Assembly: GCA_017937405.1 (NCBI GenBank)
Contig: JAGBDS010000046.1
Span: 1-62,554 of the forward strand
Direction: 5' to 3'
DNA: 62,554 nucleotides
Source of the DNA: Oscillibacter sp.
Lineage (GTDB): Bacteria; Bacillota; Clostridia; Oscillospirales; Oscillospiraceae
Numbering within the stretch: the first letter of the stretch is position 1; each line of letters starts with the position of its first letter. The notes under the pieces were generated by a model. It was not told the origin of the DNA, did no database searches, and saw only the letters and a program-made list of their open reading frames with translations. Of the stretch, positions 17,997-26,360 are shown in pieces. A program made the position numbers and the translations under genes.

Positions 17997-18911
17997 TTAC
18001 TTGAGAATTTGATTGGCGTTTTCAACCTTGTCCGTCAGCAGGGCCAGACTGGAGAACATGCAGAAGTATTTATCGTACAGCTTTTCAAAATCCTCTCTGG
18101 TCGCGGCGAGCTTGGAGTCATCGTAAGCGACGATCTGTAGCAGCGCTACCATCCGGTTCCCCGCACAGGAGATGGGAATGCCGATGTATTGAGAGTATTT
18201 TACACCGTCGGTCTTTTTAAACACAGCGGAGATCTCATCCTGTGTAAACAGGAAGTTCGGCCTGGAGGAGCCCAAATCAAACAAATGCTTGTAATGATAA
18301 TTCATCACTTCCGACTCGGGCATGAAGTCGTTGAACAACCTGGGGGCGTGCGCCTTATAAGCCTTTCGGGACAGCATGGTAAAGCCCGTCACGCCACCCT
18401 GTGTCTTTTTGAAGATAAAATTCACAGAGAAGTGATCCCCACAGTAAGCCAGCTTTCTGACCAGCTCATATAATGTCAGGCAAATCTGATCGCACTTTCC
18501 CTGAACCACGGGCCAGTCCTGGATCTCGCTGTGGCCCTTCTTCCTTTTGATGCTTTGATACAACTCGTTTGCGCAGCTGGAGGACAGCTCGCTTGCCGTG
18601 CTGCACGCATCGCCTAGAGCGGCGATATGCCCCTCCAACAGAGAGATCTGCTGATTCTGTTCGTCGAGCCGCCTCTCCAGTTCCTCGCTTCGCGCATGAT
18701 CCTTCTTCTGCTTTGTCTCCTGCTTTCCATAATACCACAGGAAAAAAACAATCAGGGTGCCCAGGACAAAGACGGCCCATTTTGCAAAGGGCTGGCTGTT
18801 CGTGTTCCCTGAAAAGTACCAGGAGGTCACAAAAGAAAATCCCATCGGCAATCCCGTCAGAATTGCTAATTTAACACCCGTATGGTTAAAAAAACCTTTT
18901 ACTGCTCCCAT
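17997..18911 (-). CDS. Membrane-anchored coiled-coil protein with GAF-like C-terminal domain
   Basis: A 304-residue protein from ATG 18911 (GGAG eight bases upstream; a TTG at 18926 is less likely). Two membrane helices near the N-terminus (AILTGLPMGFSFVTSWYFSG and FAKWAVFVLGTLIVFFLWYYG) are followed by a coiled coil (EELERRLDEQNQQISLLEGH) and a region of about 180 residues whose strand pattern (VNFIFKKTQGGVTGFTMLSR, YSQYIGIPISCAGNRMVALLQIVA) resembles a GAF or related sensor domain. The last sequence looks like the GAF core ending. I do not recognise a named family. It precedes the HEPN/Abi-like gene in one operon, so it may sense a membrane or cytoplasmic signal for that effector. Confidence 0.65.
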   Translation of the reverse strand: MGAVKGFFNHTGVKLAILTGLPMGFSFVTSWYFSGNTNSQPFAKWAVFVLGTLIVFFLWYYGKQETKQKKDHARSEELERRLDEQNQQISLLEGHIAALGDACSTASELSSSCANELYQSIKRKKGHSEIQDWPVVQGKCDQICLTLYELVRKLAYCGDHFSVNFIFKKTQGGVTGFTMLSRKAYKAHAPRLFNDFMPESEVMNYHYKHLFDLGSSRPNFLFTQDEISAVFKKTDGVKYSQYIGIPISCAGNRMVALLQIVAYDDSKLAATREDFEKLYDKYFCMFSSLALLTDKVENANQILK

Positions 18912-19151
18912 AATGCTGATCTCCAACTAGTTATGCAGAATGATCATACTTGTCGAATTTGGGAAAACTATACCTAAATAATACCAAATGGAGGAAATTT
19001 GTCAACACCATATTAAATCCGAGCAGGTATATGCACGGCAAGGGAAAGGCTCTGCCCATTAAGGAACTTTCCGGGAAAAGGCGGCCCCGCCTTTTAGCAG
19101 AGAGACGCCCCGGCCCAAAAGGGTCGGGGCGCTTTACTTTTCATAGGGAGT
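18912..19151. other. Intergenic region with two hairpins
   Basis: No gene. At 19076-19095 AAAAGGCGG pairs with CCGCCTTTT, and at 19106-19131 CGCCCCGGCCC pairs with GGGTCGGGGCG around an AAAA loop. Both lie just downstream of the minus-strand gene ending at 19152, so the first may terminate that transcript. The Abi pair's promoter should lie in the AT-rich part near 18940-19020. Confidence 0.55.
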
Positions 19152-20627
19152 TCACCAGTGGTACAGCATACCGGTTCCCATATCGGACGCGGCACAGATG
19201 GAGCCGAAATAGGCAAGGCAGACGGCGCAGAACACGATCCAGCCCATCACTTCCCAGGGGAACTTGCGGTCCAGCAGGCTCCGAAGGCTCTTCTCTTGCC
19301 GGCATTGGTGGATGCCGCCGGAGACAGTCCCCCACAGCCGAGGCAGGATGGGCCCTGCCAGCGCTACGCCGAACAGCATCGACTGGAGGGAGAGCGTATA
19401 GCGCATTTCCACAGTCATAACAAGGACGGGGATCATGGAGGCCAGAGCCCCCAGCACCAGCCAGAGCTTGGCGCAGAAGAGGTCCCGCAGCCGCTTCAAG
19501 CCTTTAATGGCGGTCACAATCGCGAGATACACCATGGTATAGCACGGCAGCAGAGAACGCAGGGCACAAATTCCGCTGTCGTCGCTGATGGCGATCATCA
19601 GGCGGTTCAGATAGAGCATGATGAAGTCCACGGGATGCTGGAAAAACGCCCGGAAGTACTCGGCAATGGTCCAGCCGTATCCGCCGGCGGCTGCCAATTC
19701 CAGCAGCCGCGTCCCCTCCTCCGCACCGTACAGGCTCATGACGATCTCATGGCCCCGGGCGTCATACAGCTGAGACCCGTAGAAAAGCCGCCCGATATCG
19801 ATCATGAAAATCAGCGCACGGTGCATCCATGCTTCCGCCGGAGCGATATAGACGCCGCTGTCCTGGAAAGGCTGGAGCACAGTGGCCTGAAACGCCAGGT
19901 TGAGGAGCTTGACGCTACCCATGGCCAGACACAGGAGCACGGCCAAAGGTAGGAAACCCGCCAAAAAACGTCGGCCCAGGCGCCGCCCGGCGGGAGCGCT
20001 TTTCCAGATCTGCACACAGGCAAAAACCATGATGCAGGCAGCGGCGATGGAGTACTGCCCGCTGATATTGGCGCACAGTCCGCAGAGAAGGCCTGCAAGG
20101 CAGACCATCACCCACCGCTTCCAGCCGGAATAATGGACGATAGCCACTGCACACTGGATGGACAGCAGGAAGAAGGCACAGCTGGGCAGATCCACCATCA
20201 GATCGCTTAATGCCTTATACCGGCTCCAGAACCAGAACAGGACAACGGCCAACAGAACTTTCTGCCACCATTTCGGCTCGTATCCAGTCAGCTCCTTTAC
20301 CAGCGTGGGGATGCCGAAGGCGATAATATAGCCGAACAGCAGCCCATGGTAGCACATGACAAAGAAGAATTCATTGGTGCCCAGTAGCACCGCCAGCTGA
20401 TAGAGCCAGACATAAGGATAGACGGAGGCAAAGCCCTTGTACAGCACGTAGGAGGGATAGCGGTCAGCTGTGTAATAAGTCGTGATGGTTTTCCAAATAT
20501 CCGCGGCGTCTCCGCTGAGGGAGATCATACTGCCGAAGCGCATACAATATAACAGCACAGCGGCAAAGCAGGCAAGGAACAGGACCGCGGTACCAAGGAC
20601 ACGGCCGTCCGTTTTTTTCAACTCCAT
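19152..20627 (-). CDS. Polytopic membrane glycosyltransferase (GT-C type, GtrC-like)
   Basis: About 491 residues with ten or more hydrophobic helices. The start is ATG at 20627 (MELKKTDGRVLGTAVLFLAC) with AAGGAG eight bases upstream, not the longer frame. The region after helix 1 carries acidic residues (LSGDAADIWKTITTYYTADRYP) at the outer face, as in GT-C enzymes that use polyprenyl-phosphate sugars. It lies directly downstream of two EmrE-like subunits and a GtrB-type transferase, the gene set of three-component glycan side-chain modification. Its role is therefore probably transfer of a flipped sugar to the wall polymer outside the membrane. Sugar and acceptor are unknown. Confidence 0.72.
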   Translation of the reverse strand: MELKKTDGRVLGTAVLFLACFAAVLLYCMRFGSMISLSGDAADIWKTITTYYTADRYPSYVLYKGFASVYPYVWLYQLAVLLGTNEFFFVMCYHGLLFGYIIAFGIPTLVKELTGYEPKWWQKVLLAVVLFWFWSRYKALSDLMVDLPSCAFFLLSIQCAVAIVHYSGWKRWVMVCLAGLLCGLCANISGQYSIAAACIMVFACVQIWKSAPAGRRLGRRFLAGFLPLAVLLCLAMGSVKLLNLAFQATVLQPFQDSGVYIAPAEAWMHRALIFMIDIGRLFYGSQLYDARGHEIVMSLYGAEEGTRLLELAAAGGYGWTIAEYFRAFFQHPVDFIMLYLNRLMIAISDDSGICALRSLLPCYTMVYLAIVTAIKGLKRLRDLFCAKLWLVLGALASMIPVLVMTVEMRYTLSLQSMLFGVALAGPILPRLWGTVSGGIHQCRQEKSLRSLLDRKFPWEVMGWIVFCAVCLAYFGSICAASDMGTGMLYHW

Positions 20628-20640
20628 GGGTGGTCTCTCC

Positions 20641-20988
20641 TTATAATGAGTAAAGCAGCACACCGCACACGATCAGCGCCAACGCCAGGATTTTCTTGCG
20701 GTTCAGCTTCTCATGAAAAATGGTGACGCCAAATATGGTTACATACAGATAACTGGTGGCTTCCAGTACAGGACCGAGGTTCAGGGGGATACCCCGGTAG
20801 GCCAGCATGGTCAGCAGCGTACATCCGAAAAACAAAAAGTATCCTAGCATCACACGCCAGTCGGTGTACTCCGCGATAACGGAGCGGTGGGACCGCAGAG
20901 CGGCCTTTTTCAGCAGGACCTGGGAGACAGCGGCCAGGAACACGCTGCCGAGATACAGCAGCAGATAGGGCAGCTGGACGTCTTTCAT
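20641..20988 (-). CDS. EmrE/ArnF-like small membrane protein, flippase subunit
   Basis: A 115-residue protein with four membrane helices (LLLYLGSVFLAAVSQVLLKK, MLGYFLFFGCTLLTMLAYRG, and a C-terminal LALALIVCGVLLYSL). This is the size and topology of the small multidrug resistance/EamA superfamily. The ATG overlaps the stop of the previous EmrE-like gene (ATGA), so a heterodimer like ArnE-ArnF is likely. In this context it would flip a polyprenyl-phosphate sugar made by the GtrB-type enzyme at 21341-22288. A longer reading frame begins at 21276 but has no suitable start signal. Confidence 0.78.
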   Translation of the reverse strand: MKDVQLPYLLLYLGSVFLAAVSQVLLKKAALRSHRSVIAEYTDWRVMLGYFLFFGCTLLTMLAYRGIPLNLGPVLEATSYLYVTIFGVTIFHEKLNRKKILALALIVCGVLLYSL

Positions 20989-21344
20989 GCCTGCGCCTCC
21001 TCCCCGTCCGCCGCGGTGAACAGCAGCACCCCGGCGATGATGACGGCGGCGCCGGCCAACTGGCGTAGGCTGATATGCTCCTGAAAAAGCAACGCACCCA
21101 GCACCATCCCCCATACCACGGTAACGGCCTTGTTGGCGTAGGCGGTGGTCAGGGGCAGGTGCTTGATGACCTGCTGCCAGCCGATAGCATAGATACCCAA
21201 GCAGAACAGCACACCTCCGTATAGGAGAAAAAACGGAATACTGCCCACGGCGTGGCTGGCGGCCAGCTTGCTGCATACGCTGCTGGCGGCGTAGACCAAC
21301 AAGATACTATGCAGGGCCAGCATCCACTTTCCATTGATCTTCAC
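20985..21344 (-). CDS. EmrE/ArnE-like small membrane protein, flippase subunit
   Basis: A 119-residue, four-helix protein beginning with a GTG codon at 21344 that overlaps the stop of the GtrB-type gene as GTGA. Helices include LALHSILLVYAASSVCSKLA, SIPFFLLYGGVLFCLGIYAI, TAYANKAVTVVWGMVLGALL and LAGAAVIIAGVLLFTA. The longer frame to 21413 begins inside the upstream gene. It forms a translationally coupled pair with the next small protein. Likely partner in flipping the lipid-linked sugar; drug export is a weaker alternative because of the neighbours. Confidence 0.78.
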   Translation of the reverse strand: MKINGKWMLALHSILLVYAASSVCSKLAASHAVGSIPFFLLYGGVLFCLGIYAIGWQQVIKHLPLTTAYANKAVTVVWGMVLGALLFQEHISLRQLAGAAVIIAGVLLFTAADGEEAQA

Positions 21345-22288
21345 GTGATGCTTTCCTGCCTTTCGCTGGTAACGATTTGTCGCACCACATACTGGGGTGC
21401 GGCGTTGACGCACATAAAAATACGACCCACATACTCGCCAATCAAACCCAGCACCAGCAGGATCACACCACCCAACAGCAGCAGGATCGCCATGGTGGAG
21501 CTCCAGCCCATGGGCGCGGTATGGTCTACAAAGTAACGGGCGACGATGTACAGCAGGTATAAAAAACCGCAGCCGGCGGTAACAGCGCCGAAATAGGTGG
21601 CCATCCGCAGGGGCTTGACGGAAAAAGAGGTAAAACCGTTCATCCAGAGGGTCAGCAGCTTCCGCAGGGTGTAGCCGGATGTGCCTACGGCTCTGGCCCG
21701 GTGATGGACCTCCACATTACAGATTTTTTGCGTTGTCCGCAGTACCAGACCGATGACATAGGGATAGCAATGCTCATAGCGCAGCATCTCTGCCATGACA
21801 AAGCGCCGCATGGCAAAGTAGCTGGTGACGGCCAGATCCTTCGGCTTACCCAGCATGACCTCCGTCATTTTGCTGTTGACCCGGCTGCCCCAGTTGCGGA
21901 AGCCGGAATGCTGTTTGTTGGTATAGGAGGCGTAGACCACGTCATAGCCCTGCTGGAGCTTTTCCAGCAGCTTGCCTACCTCATCCGCTGGCGTCTGCCC
22001 GTCGTCATCCAAACAGACGATGATATCCCCCCTGGCCTGGCGGAACCCCGCCATCAGAGCCGCGTGCTGGCCGAAGTTCCGGGCCAGGTCCACGCCCACG
22101 ATGCAGGGAAAGTGCTCCGCCAGCGACTGGATCTCGGAAAAGGTGCCGTCCGGCGAGCAGTCGTTCACCAGAACGATCTCATAGCGATAAGCGGGAAGTC
22201 CCCCCATCGTATCCGCAATCTCCTGTACAACAGAACCCAGCGTCTCCTGAGAGCGATAGCAGGGAATTACAAAAGAAACAGTTTCCAT
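21341..22288 (-). CDS. Polyprenyl-phosphate glycosyltransferase, GT2 (GtrB/ArnC/DPM1-like)
   Basis: A 315-residue enzyme with an N-terminal GT-A domain (VSFVIPCYRSQETLGSVVQE, LVNDCSPDGTFSEI, LARNFGQHAALMAGFRQARG, and the metal motif LDDDGQTPAD) and two C-terminal membrane helices (FGAVTAGCGFLYLLYIVARY and MAILLLLGGVILLVLGLIGE). The end, EYVGRIFMCVNAAPQYVV, matches the GtrB/ArnC family, which makes polyprenyl-phosphate sugars at the cytoplasmic face. The next two genes encode EmrE-like flippase subunits and a GT-C protein, giving a complete Gtr-like module. ATG at 22288 with AGGAGG six bases upstream. Confidence 0.92.
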   Translation of the reverse strand: METVSFVIPCYRSQETLGSVVQEIADTMGGLPAYRYEIVLVNDCSPDGTFSEIQSLAEHFPCIVGVDLARNFGQHAALMAGFRQARGDIIVCLDDDGQTPADEVGKLLEKLQQGYDVVYASYTNKQHSGFRNWGSRVNSKMTEVMLGKPKDLAVTSYFAMRRFVMAEMLRYEHCYPYVIGLVLRTTQKICNVEVHHRARAVGTSGYTLRKLLTLWMNGFTSFSVKPLRMATYFGAVTAGCGFLYLLYIVARYFVDHTAPMGWSSTMAILLLLGGVILLVLGLIGEYVGRIFMCVNAAPQYVVRQIVTSERQESIT

Positions 22289-22303
22289 CAGCGTCCTCCT
22301 GCC

Positions 22304-22840
22304 TCAAACAGATGGCGCCAGAAGCGCCATGAAAATGACGTCCCGGTACGCCCCATCCAGAAAGACCATATCCCTCGCGACGCCTTCCCTCTGGAATCCG
22401 GCGTGCTCGTAGCTCTTATAGGCCTGGTCATTGCCGCTGAGGACCCGCAGGGAAATGCGGTGGAGCCCCAGAGCCCGGATGCCGAAGGCGGTGAACAGGC
22501 GGGCCGTCTCCGAGCCGTAACCCTTTCCCCGGGCGTCGTCCTCACCGATAAAGATCCCGTATTCAGCGCTGGAATTCTCGCGGTCGATGTCCCGGTAATA
22601 GACCGAGCCCACCGGGCGGCCGGTGGCGGCCTCCTCAATGATATACTGCACGACTTCTCCGCCGGCGACCTTGGTGTTCATCCAATTTCGGTGCATCTCC
22701 GGGGTGAAGGTATCACGAAATATAAAGTTTTGCCGGACCGCCGGGTTGTTACGCCACCGAACGATCAGATCCGTGTCCGCCAGCGTAATAGGGCGTAGGG
22801 AAACATTGACGCCCGACAGTACCTCTAAGTCTTTATCCAT
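22304..22840 (-). CDS. GNAT family N-acetyltransferase
   Basis: A 178-residue protein with the RimJ/RimL-like GNAT fold. It opens with SLRPITLADTDLIVRWRNNP, has strand beta 4 EYGIFIGEDDARGKGYGSET (acetyl-CoA pyrophosphate loop ARGKGYG), then LRVLSGNDQAYKSYEHAGFQ and EGVARDMVFLDGAYRDVIFM. The family uses acetyl-CoA to acetylate amines, including the amino groups of dTDP-amino sugars (WecD and PseH types). Given the WecE-like aminotransferase at 24071-25201, it is a candidate for the N-acetyl step to dTDP-Fuc4NAc. ATG has AAGGAG nine bases upstream. It lies 15 bases upstream of the GtrB-type gene. Confidence 0.85.
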   Translation of the reverse strand: MDKDLEVLSGVNVSLRPITLADTDLIVRWRNNPAVRQNFIFRDTFTPEMHRNWMNTKVAGGEVVQYIIEEAATGRPVGSVYYRDIDRENSSAEYGIFIGEDDARGKGYGSETARLFTAFGIRALGLHRISLRVLSGNDQAYKSYEHAGFQREGVARDMVFLDGAYRDVIFMALLAPSV

Positions 22841-22855
22841 TTTGTAAATCTCCTT

Positions 22856-24056
22856 TTATATCTGTGCAAGCAGCAGCGACCAGTTTGTGCATGAGTAAGA
22901 AGCAAACGCATAAACCCCCATCACAAAATGGCCAAAAAACAGGAACTGACCGAAATAATACAAATTTCCTTTAAACAGCGGCTTCATTTTTTCAAAACAA
23001 ATAACAGCGATGCAAAACAAAAGATACTGGGCGCACAAATAACCCCACATAAGATTCAGCGAACCTTCTTCACCATTTTGCACCCAAAGGAAAAATTCCA
23101 ATGCACCGACTATCCAAACGGTAATCCCTATCAAAAGCATACTGCCATTTTTACGGAACACATACCCGGAAACTGCCACAAAGATTACAAATAACAATGA
23201 CTGCGCAATGGCCAGTAAAATAGAGGTGCTATTGTAAATGTGATATCCTTCCAGCGGGGAATAGCGCAGTGAAATTGTGCCATCCATGTTCATGAGTACC
23301 CAGGCGGTGGCAGGTACAAATGCCATCGCCAATTTACAGCAAAACAGGAACACGCGGTTCCCGTAATATAGCCAGCAGATGACCGCAATTAATGCACCGG
23401 CAGGTGCGAAGATCTGATAAAAGTTGGGCTTTGCCAGAACAGAAAGCAGGAAAAGAATCGAGAACATGACCAGCATGCGGTTTTGATTTCTAGCTGTCGC
23501 TTTCGGACAGGGTGTTTGCCCCGGCAGGGAATCTATCAATAAGTAGTAGAGAAAAAAGCAGATAAGCGCAAAAGGCTTTGCAAACAAATATGTAGCATTA
23601 TGAACAGGTGCGGTCGCACCAGACAGCAAATACAACGTAGAAATATCATAACCCAAAAAATTCCATGGCCAAATAAAACTGAGCGCAAAGCCATAGACTG
23701 TGATTTTCCAATTGCAGCAGGTATCCTTTAGAAAGTAGCGGAGAATCCTGATCTGCAAATAACACGTAGTTGCTGCTGAGAGACCAATCACTATGGTTGC
23801 GGCTAACGAGTAATCTTTGAATAGTTCACCCAAACACGCCACAAGTGCATAGAACAATGGGTAGGTATAACAGGCTTGGGGAGCGTTACCGGCAAATAAA
23901 TTTTGGGCAAAAGAAATGTGAGCAATTGTATCGGTATATCCATTAAACTCAATTGTTTGAGGCAGGAAGTTTACAGCATAGATTATAAATGTTAAAACGC
24001 AAGCGCTTCCTGTCAGTATATATATATATATATATGCGATTTTTCCCGCTAATCAT
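22856..24056 (-). CDS. Phase-variable polytopic membrane protein, currently out of frame
   Basis: The frame 22856-24052 is open and encodes a protein of about 400 residues with some ten membrane helices and an extracytoplasmic segment beginning QTIEFNGYTDTIAHISFAQN. This looks like a membrane GT-C or polymerase. No start codon exists at the 5' end of this frame. Just upstream lies ATG at 24054-24056, preceded by GAGGATG, and then MISGKNR and the (TA)9T tract at 24017-24035. With the tract at 19 bases, translation from that ATG runs out of frame and stops in the antisense sense at a TGA. Insertion of one TA would align the two frames and restore the gene. In this copy only an internal TTG at 23857 is possible and it lacks a ribosome site. 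Confidence 0.7.
24017..24035. repeat. TA dinucleotide tract, (TA)9T
   Basis: Nineteen bases of alternating T and A, inside the start region of the membrane protein gene 22856-24056. It separates a well-placed ATG with ribosome site from the main open frame. Slipped-strand mispairing by one unit would switch the gene on. Confidence 0.9.
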
Positions 24057-24070
24057 TTAAAAACATCCTC

Positions 24071-25201
24071 TTATTGATTAAAAAAGTTCATAACCCATTT
24101 GATGGCAGCAACCCGGTCCTCTTCCGTAAGTCCGTAATACATGGGCAGGCGCACCAGGCGGTCGCTTTCTTTCGTGGTATAGACATCCTCCCCGTCAAAG
24201 CGGCCGAATTTCAATCCGGCGGGGGCGCTGTGCAGGGGGACGTAGTGAAATACTGCCAAGACGCCGTGCTCCTTCAAATAGGCGATTAGCGCCGTCCGCT
24301 CCTCCAGGTTCTTACACTTGAGGTAGAACATGTGGGCGTTGTGGGCGCAGCCCTCCGGGATGGTGGGCAGTTCCACCTTGCCGGCGTCGGCCAGGGGCTG
24401 GAAGGCCGCCCGGTAGGCGTTCCAGGTAGCCAGGCGGTCATTGTTGATCTCGTCGGCCTTTTCCAGCTGGGCCCACAGGTAGGAGGCGTTCAGCTCACTG
24501 GGCAGATAGCTGTCGCCAAAATCCACCCAGGTGTATTTGTCCACCTGGCCCCGGAAGAACTTGGCCCGATTGGTGCCCTTCTCCCGCAAAATCTCCGCCC
24601 GCTCGTTGTAGGCCGGGTCGTTGATGACCAGCGCGCCGCCCTCGCCCATGGAATAGTTTTTCGTCTCATGGAAAGAGTAGCACCCCAGATCGCCGATGGT
24701 GCCCAGAGCACGGCCCTTGTAGGTGCTCATGACGCCCTGGGCGGCGTCCTCCACCACCTTCAGGCCATGGCGGCGGGCGATGTCCATGATGGTGTCCATC
24801 TCGCAGGCCACACCGGCGTAATGCATGGCCACGATGACCCGGGTCCGGTCCGTGATGGCAGCCTCGATCTTTGTCTCGTCGATGTTCATAGTGTCGGGGC
24901 GGATGTCCACAAACACCAGCTTGGCTCCTGCCAGTACAGCGGCCGTGGCAGTGCTGGAGAAGGTAAAGCTGGGCAGAATGACCTCATCGCCGGGCTGAAG
25001 ATCGCACAGCAAAAAGGCCATATCCAGGGCCGTGGTACCGCTGGTGGTCAGCAGAACCTTCTGGGCGGAAAAACGCTCCTCCATCCAGGCATTGCACTGC
25101 TTTGTAAACTGGCCATCTCCGCAGATCTTATGGGAGGCAATGGCCTGCTGGATATAATGCATTTCCGTTCCAACGCAGGGAGGGATATTAAACGGGATCA
25201 T
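24071..25201 (-). CDS. wecE: dTDP-4-amino-4,6-dideoxygalactose transaminase-like (WecE/RffA type)
   Basis: A 376-residue PLP enzyme of the DegT/DnrJ/EryC1 family. The start is ATG at 25201 (MIPFNIPPCVGTEMHYIQQA) with AGAAAGGTGG upstream; the longer frame is not credible. Motifs: LTTSGTTALDMAFLL, VILPSFTFSSTATAAVLAG, VVEDAAQGVMSTYKGRALGT, the PLP lysine in FHETKNYSMGEGGALV, and GTNRAKFFRGQVDKYTWVDF, which is characteristic of WecE. The enzyme converts dTDP-4-keto-6-deoxyglucose (made by RmlB) into dTDP-4-amino-4,6-dideoxygalactose. It is a second branch from the same intermediate as the FdtA/FdtB pair. Cytoplasmic. Confidence 0.9.
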   Translation of the reverse strand: MIPFNIPPCVGTEMHYIQQAIASHKICGDGQFTKQCNAWMEERFSAQKVLLTTSGTTALDMAFLLCDLQPGDEVILPSFTFSSTATAAVLAGAKLVFVDIRPDTMNIDETKIEAAITDRTRVIVAMHYAGVACEMDTIMDIARRHGLKVVEDAAQGVMSTYKGRALGTIGDLGCYSFHETKNYSMGEGGALVINDPAYNERAEILREKGTNRAKFFRGQVDKYTWVDFGDSYLPSELNASYLWAQLEKADEINNDRLATWNAYRAAFQPLADAGKVELPTIPEGCAHNAHMFYLKCKNLEERTALIAYLKEHGVLAVFHYVPLHSAPAGLKFGRFDGEDVYTTKESDRLVRLPMYYGLTEEDRVAAIKWVMNFFNQ

Positions 25202-25240
25202 GAGGTTCCACCTTTCTTCTCTATAAATATCAGTCAGAGC

Positions 25241-25285
25241 GCCCCCTGGGTTCCCAGGGGGCAGATCAAGGCGCGCCTTGATCTG
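25241..25285. repeat. Two adjacent perfect palindromes
   Basis: GCCCCCTGGG-TT-CCCAGGGGGC (25241-25262) and a 24-base palindrome with half-site CAGATCAAGGCG (25262-25285) follow each other in the 119-base gap between rmlB and the wecE-like gene. No T-run follows either in the transcribed direction, so they are not simple terminators. They could form RNA stems between two cistrons or be remains of a small mobile repeat. Confidence 0.6.
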
Positions 25286-25320
25286 ATCTCTTTTGTACGC
25301 TTGCGGGAAAAGCGGTTGAT

Positions 25321-26340
25321 TCAGCGGTTTCCGTACATCTTCTCGTAATAGTTCTGGTACTCGCCGGAAATGATGGTCTCCCACCACTCCCGGTTGTCCA
25401 GATACCACTGGATGGTCTTTTTGATGCCCACCGCGAAGGAGGTCTCCGGCAGCCAGCCCAGCTCGTTGTGAATCTTGGTGGGGTCGATGGCGTAGCGCAG
25501 ATCGTGGCCCTTCCGGTCCGTCACGTAGGTGATGAGGCTCTCCGGTTTGCCCAGTTCCTTGCAGATCAGCTTCACGATGTCGATGTTCCGCATCTCGTTG
25601 TGGCCGCCGATGTTGTAGACCTCCCCTTCCCGTCCTTTGCGGATAATGAGGTCGATGGCCTTGCAGTGGTCCTCCACATACAGCCAGTCCCGGACGTTCA
25701 GGCCCTCGCCGTACACCGGCAGGGGCTTATCGTTCAGGGCGTTGGCGATCATCAGGGGGATGAGCTTCTCCGGGAAGTGGTAGGGGCCGTAGTTGTTGGA
25801 GCAGCGGGAGATGGTCACCGGCAGGCCGTATGTCCGGTGATAGGCCAGCACCAGCAGGTCAGCGGAGGCCTTGGAGCTGCTGTAGGGGGAGCTGGTGTGG
25901 ATGGGGGTCTCCTCGGTGAACAGCAGGTCCGGCCGGTCCAGGGGCAGGTCGCCGTAGACCTCGTCGGTGGAGACCTGGTGGTAGCGGCGGATGCCGTATT
26001 TCCGGCAGGCATCCATCATCACCGCCGTGCCCATAATGTTGGTCTGGAGAAAGACGCCGGGGTCCTCGATGGAGCGGTCCACGTGGCTCTCGGCGGCGAA
26101 GTTCACCACCACGTCGGGATGCTCCTCCTCAAAGAGGCCGTACACCGCCTCCCTGTCGCAGATGTCCGCCTTCACAAAGCGGAAGTTGGGCCGGTCCATC
26201 ACCGGCGCCAGGGTGGAGAGGTTGCCGGCATAGGTCAGCTTGTCCAGGCAAACGACGCGGTCCTCCGGGTGCTTGTCCAGCATATAAAAGATGAAGTTGG
26301 CGCCGATAAAACCCGCGCCGCCGGTGACGATGATAGTCAT
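25321..26340 (-). CDS. rmlB: dTDP-glucose 4,6-dehydratase (RmlB)
   Basis: A 339-residue short-chain dehydrogenase of extended type. N-terminal NAD motif GGAGFIGANF (residues about 7-16); NFAAESHVDRSIEDP; STDEVYGDLPLDRP with catalytic Asp-Glu; SPYSSSKASADLLV containing the Tyr-x3-Lys pair; and CSNNYGPYHFPEKLIPLMI, characteristic of RmlB. It converts dTDP-glucose to dTDP-4-keto-6-deoxyglucose, the branch point for both amino-sugar routes here. It lies 20 bases downstream of rmlA. GAGGAGGACCTCCC precedes the ATG. No RmlC or RmlD is seen, so rhamnose is not made from this locus alone. Confidence 0.97.
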   Translation of the reverse strand: MTIIVTGGAGFIGANFIFYMLDKHPEDRVVCLDKLTYAGNLSTLAPVMDRPNFRFVKADICDREAVYGLFEEEHPDVVVNFAAESHVDRSIEDPGVFLQTNIMGTAVMMDACRKYGIRRYHQVSTDEVYGDLPLDRPDLLFTEETPIHTSSPYSSSKASADLLVLAYHRTYGLPVTISRCSNNYGPYHFPEKLIPLMIANALNDKPLPVYGEGLNVRDWLYVEDHCKAIDLIIRKGREGEVYNIGGHNEMRNIDIVKLICKELGKPESLITYVTDRKGHDLRYAIDPTKIHNELGWLPETSFAVGIKKTIQWYLDNREWWETIISGEYQNYYEKMYGNR

Positions 26341-26360
26341 GGGAGGTCCTCCTCTATGTA

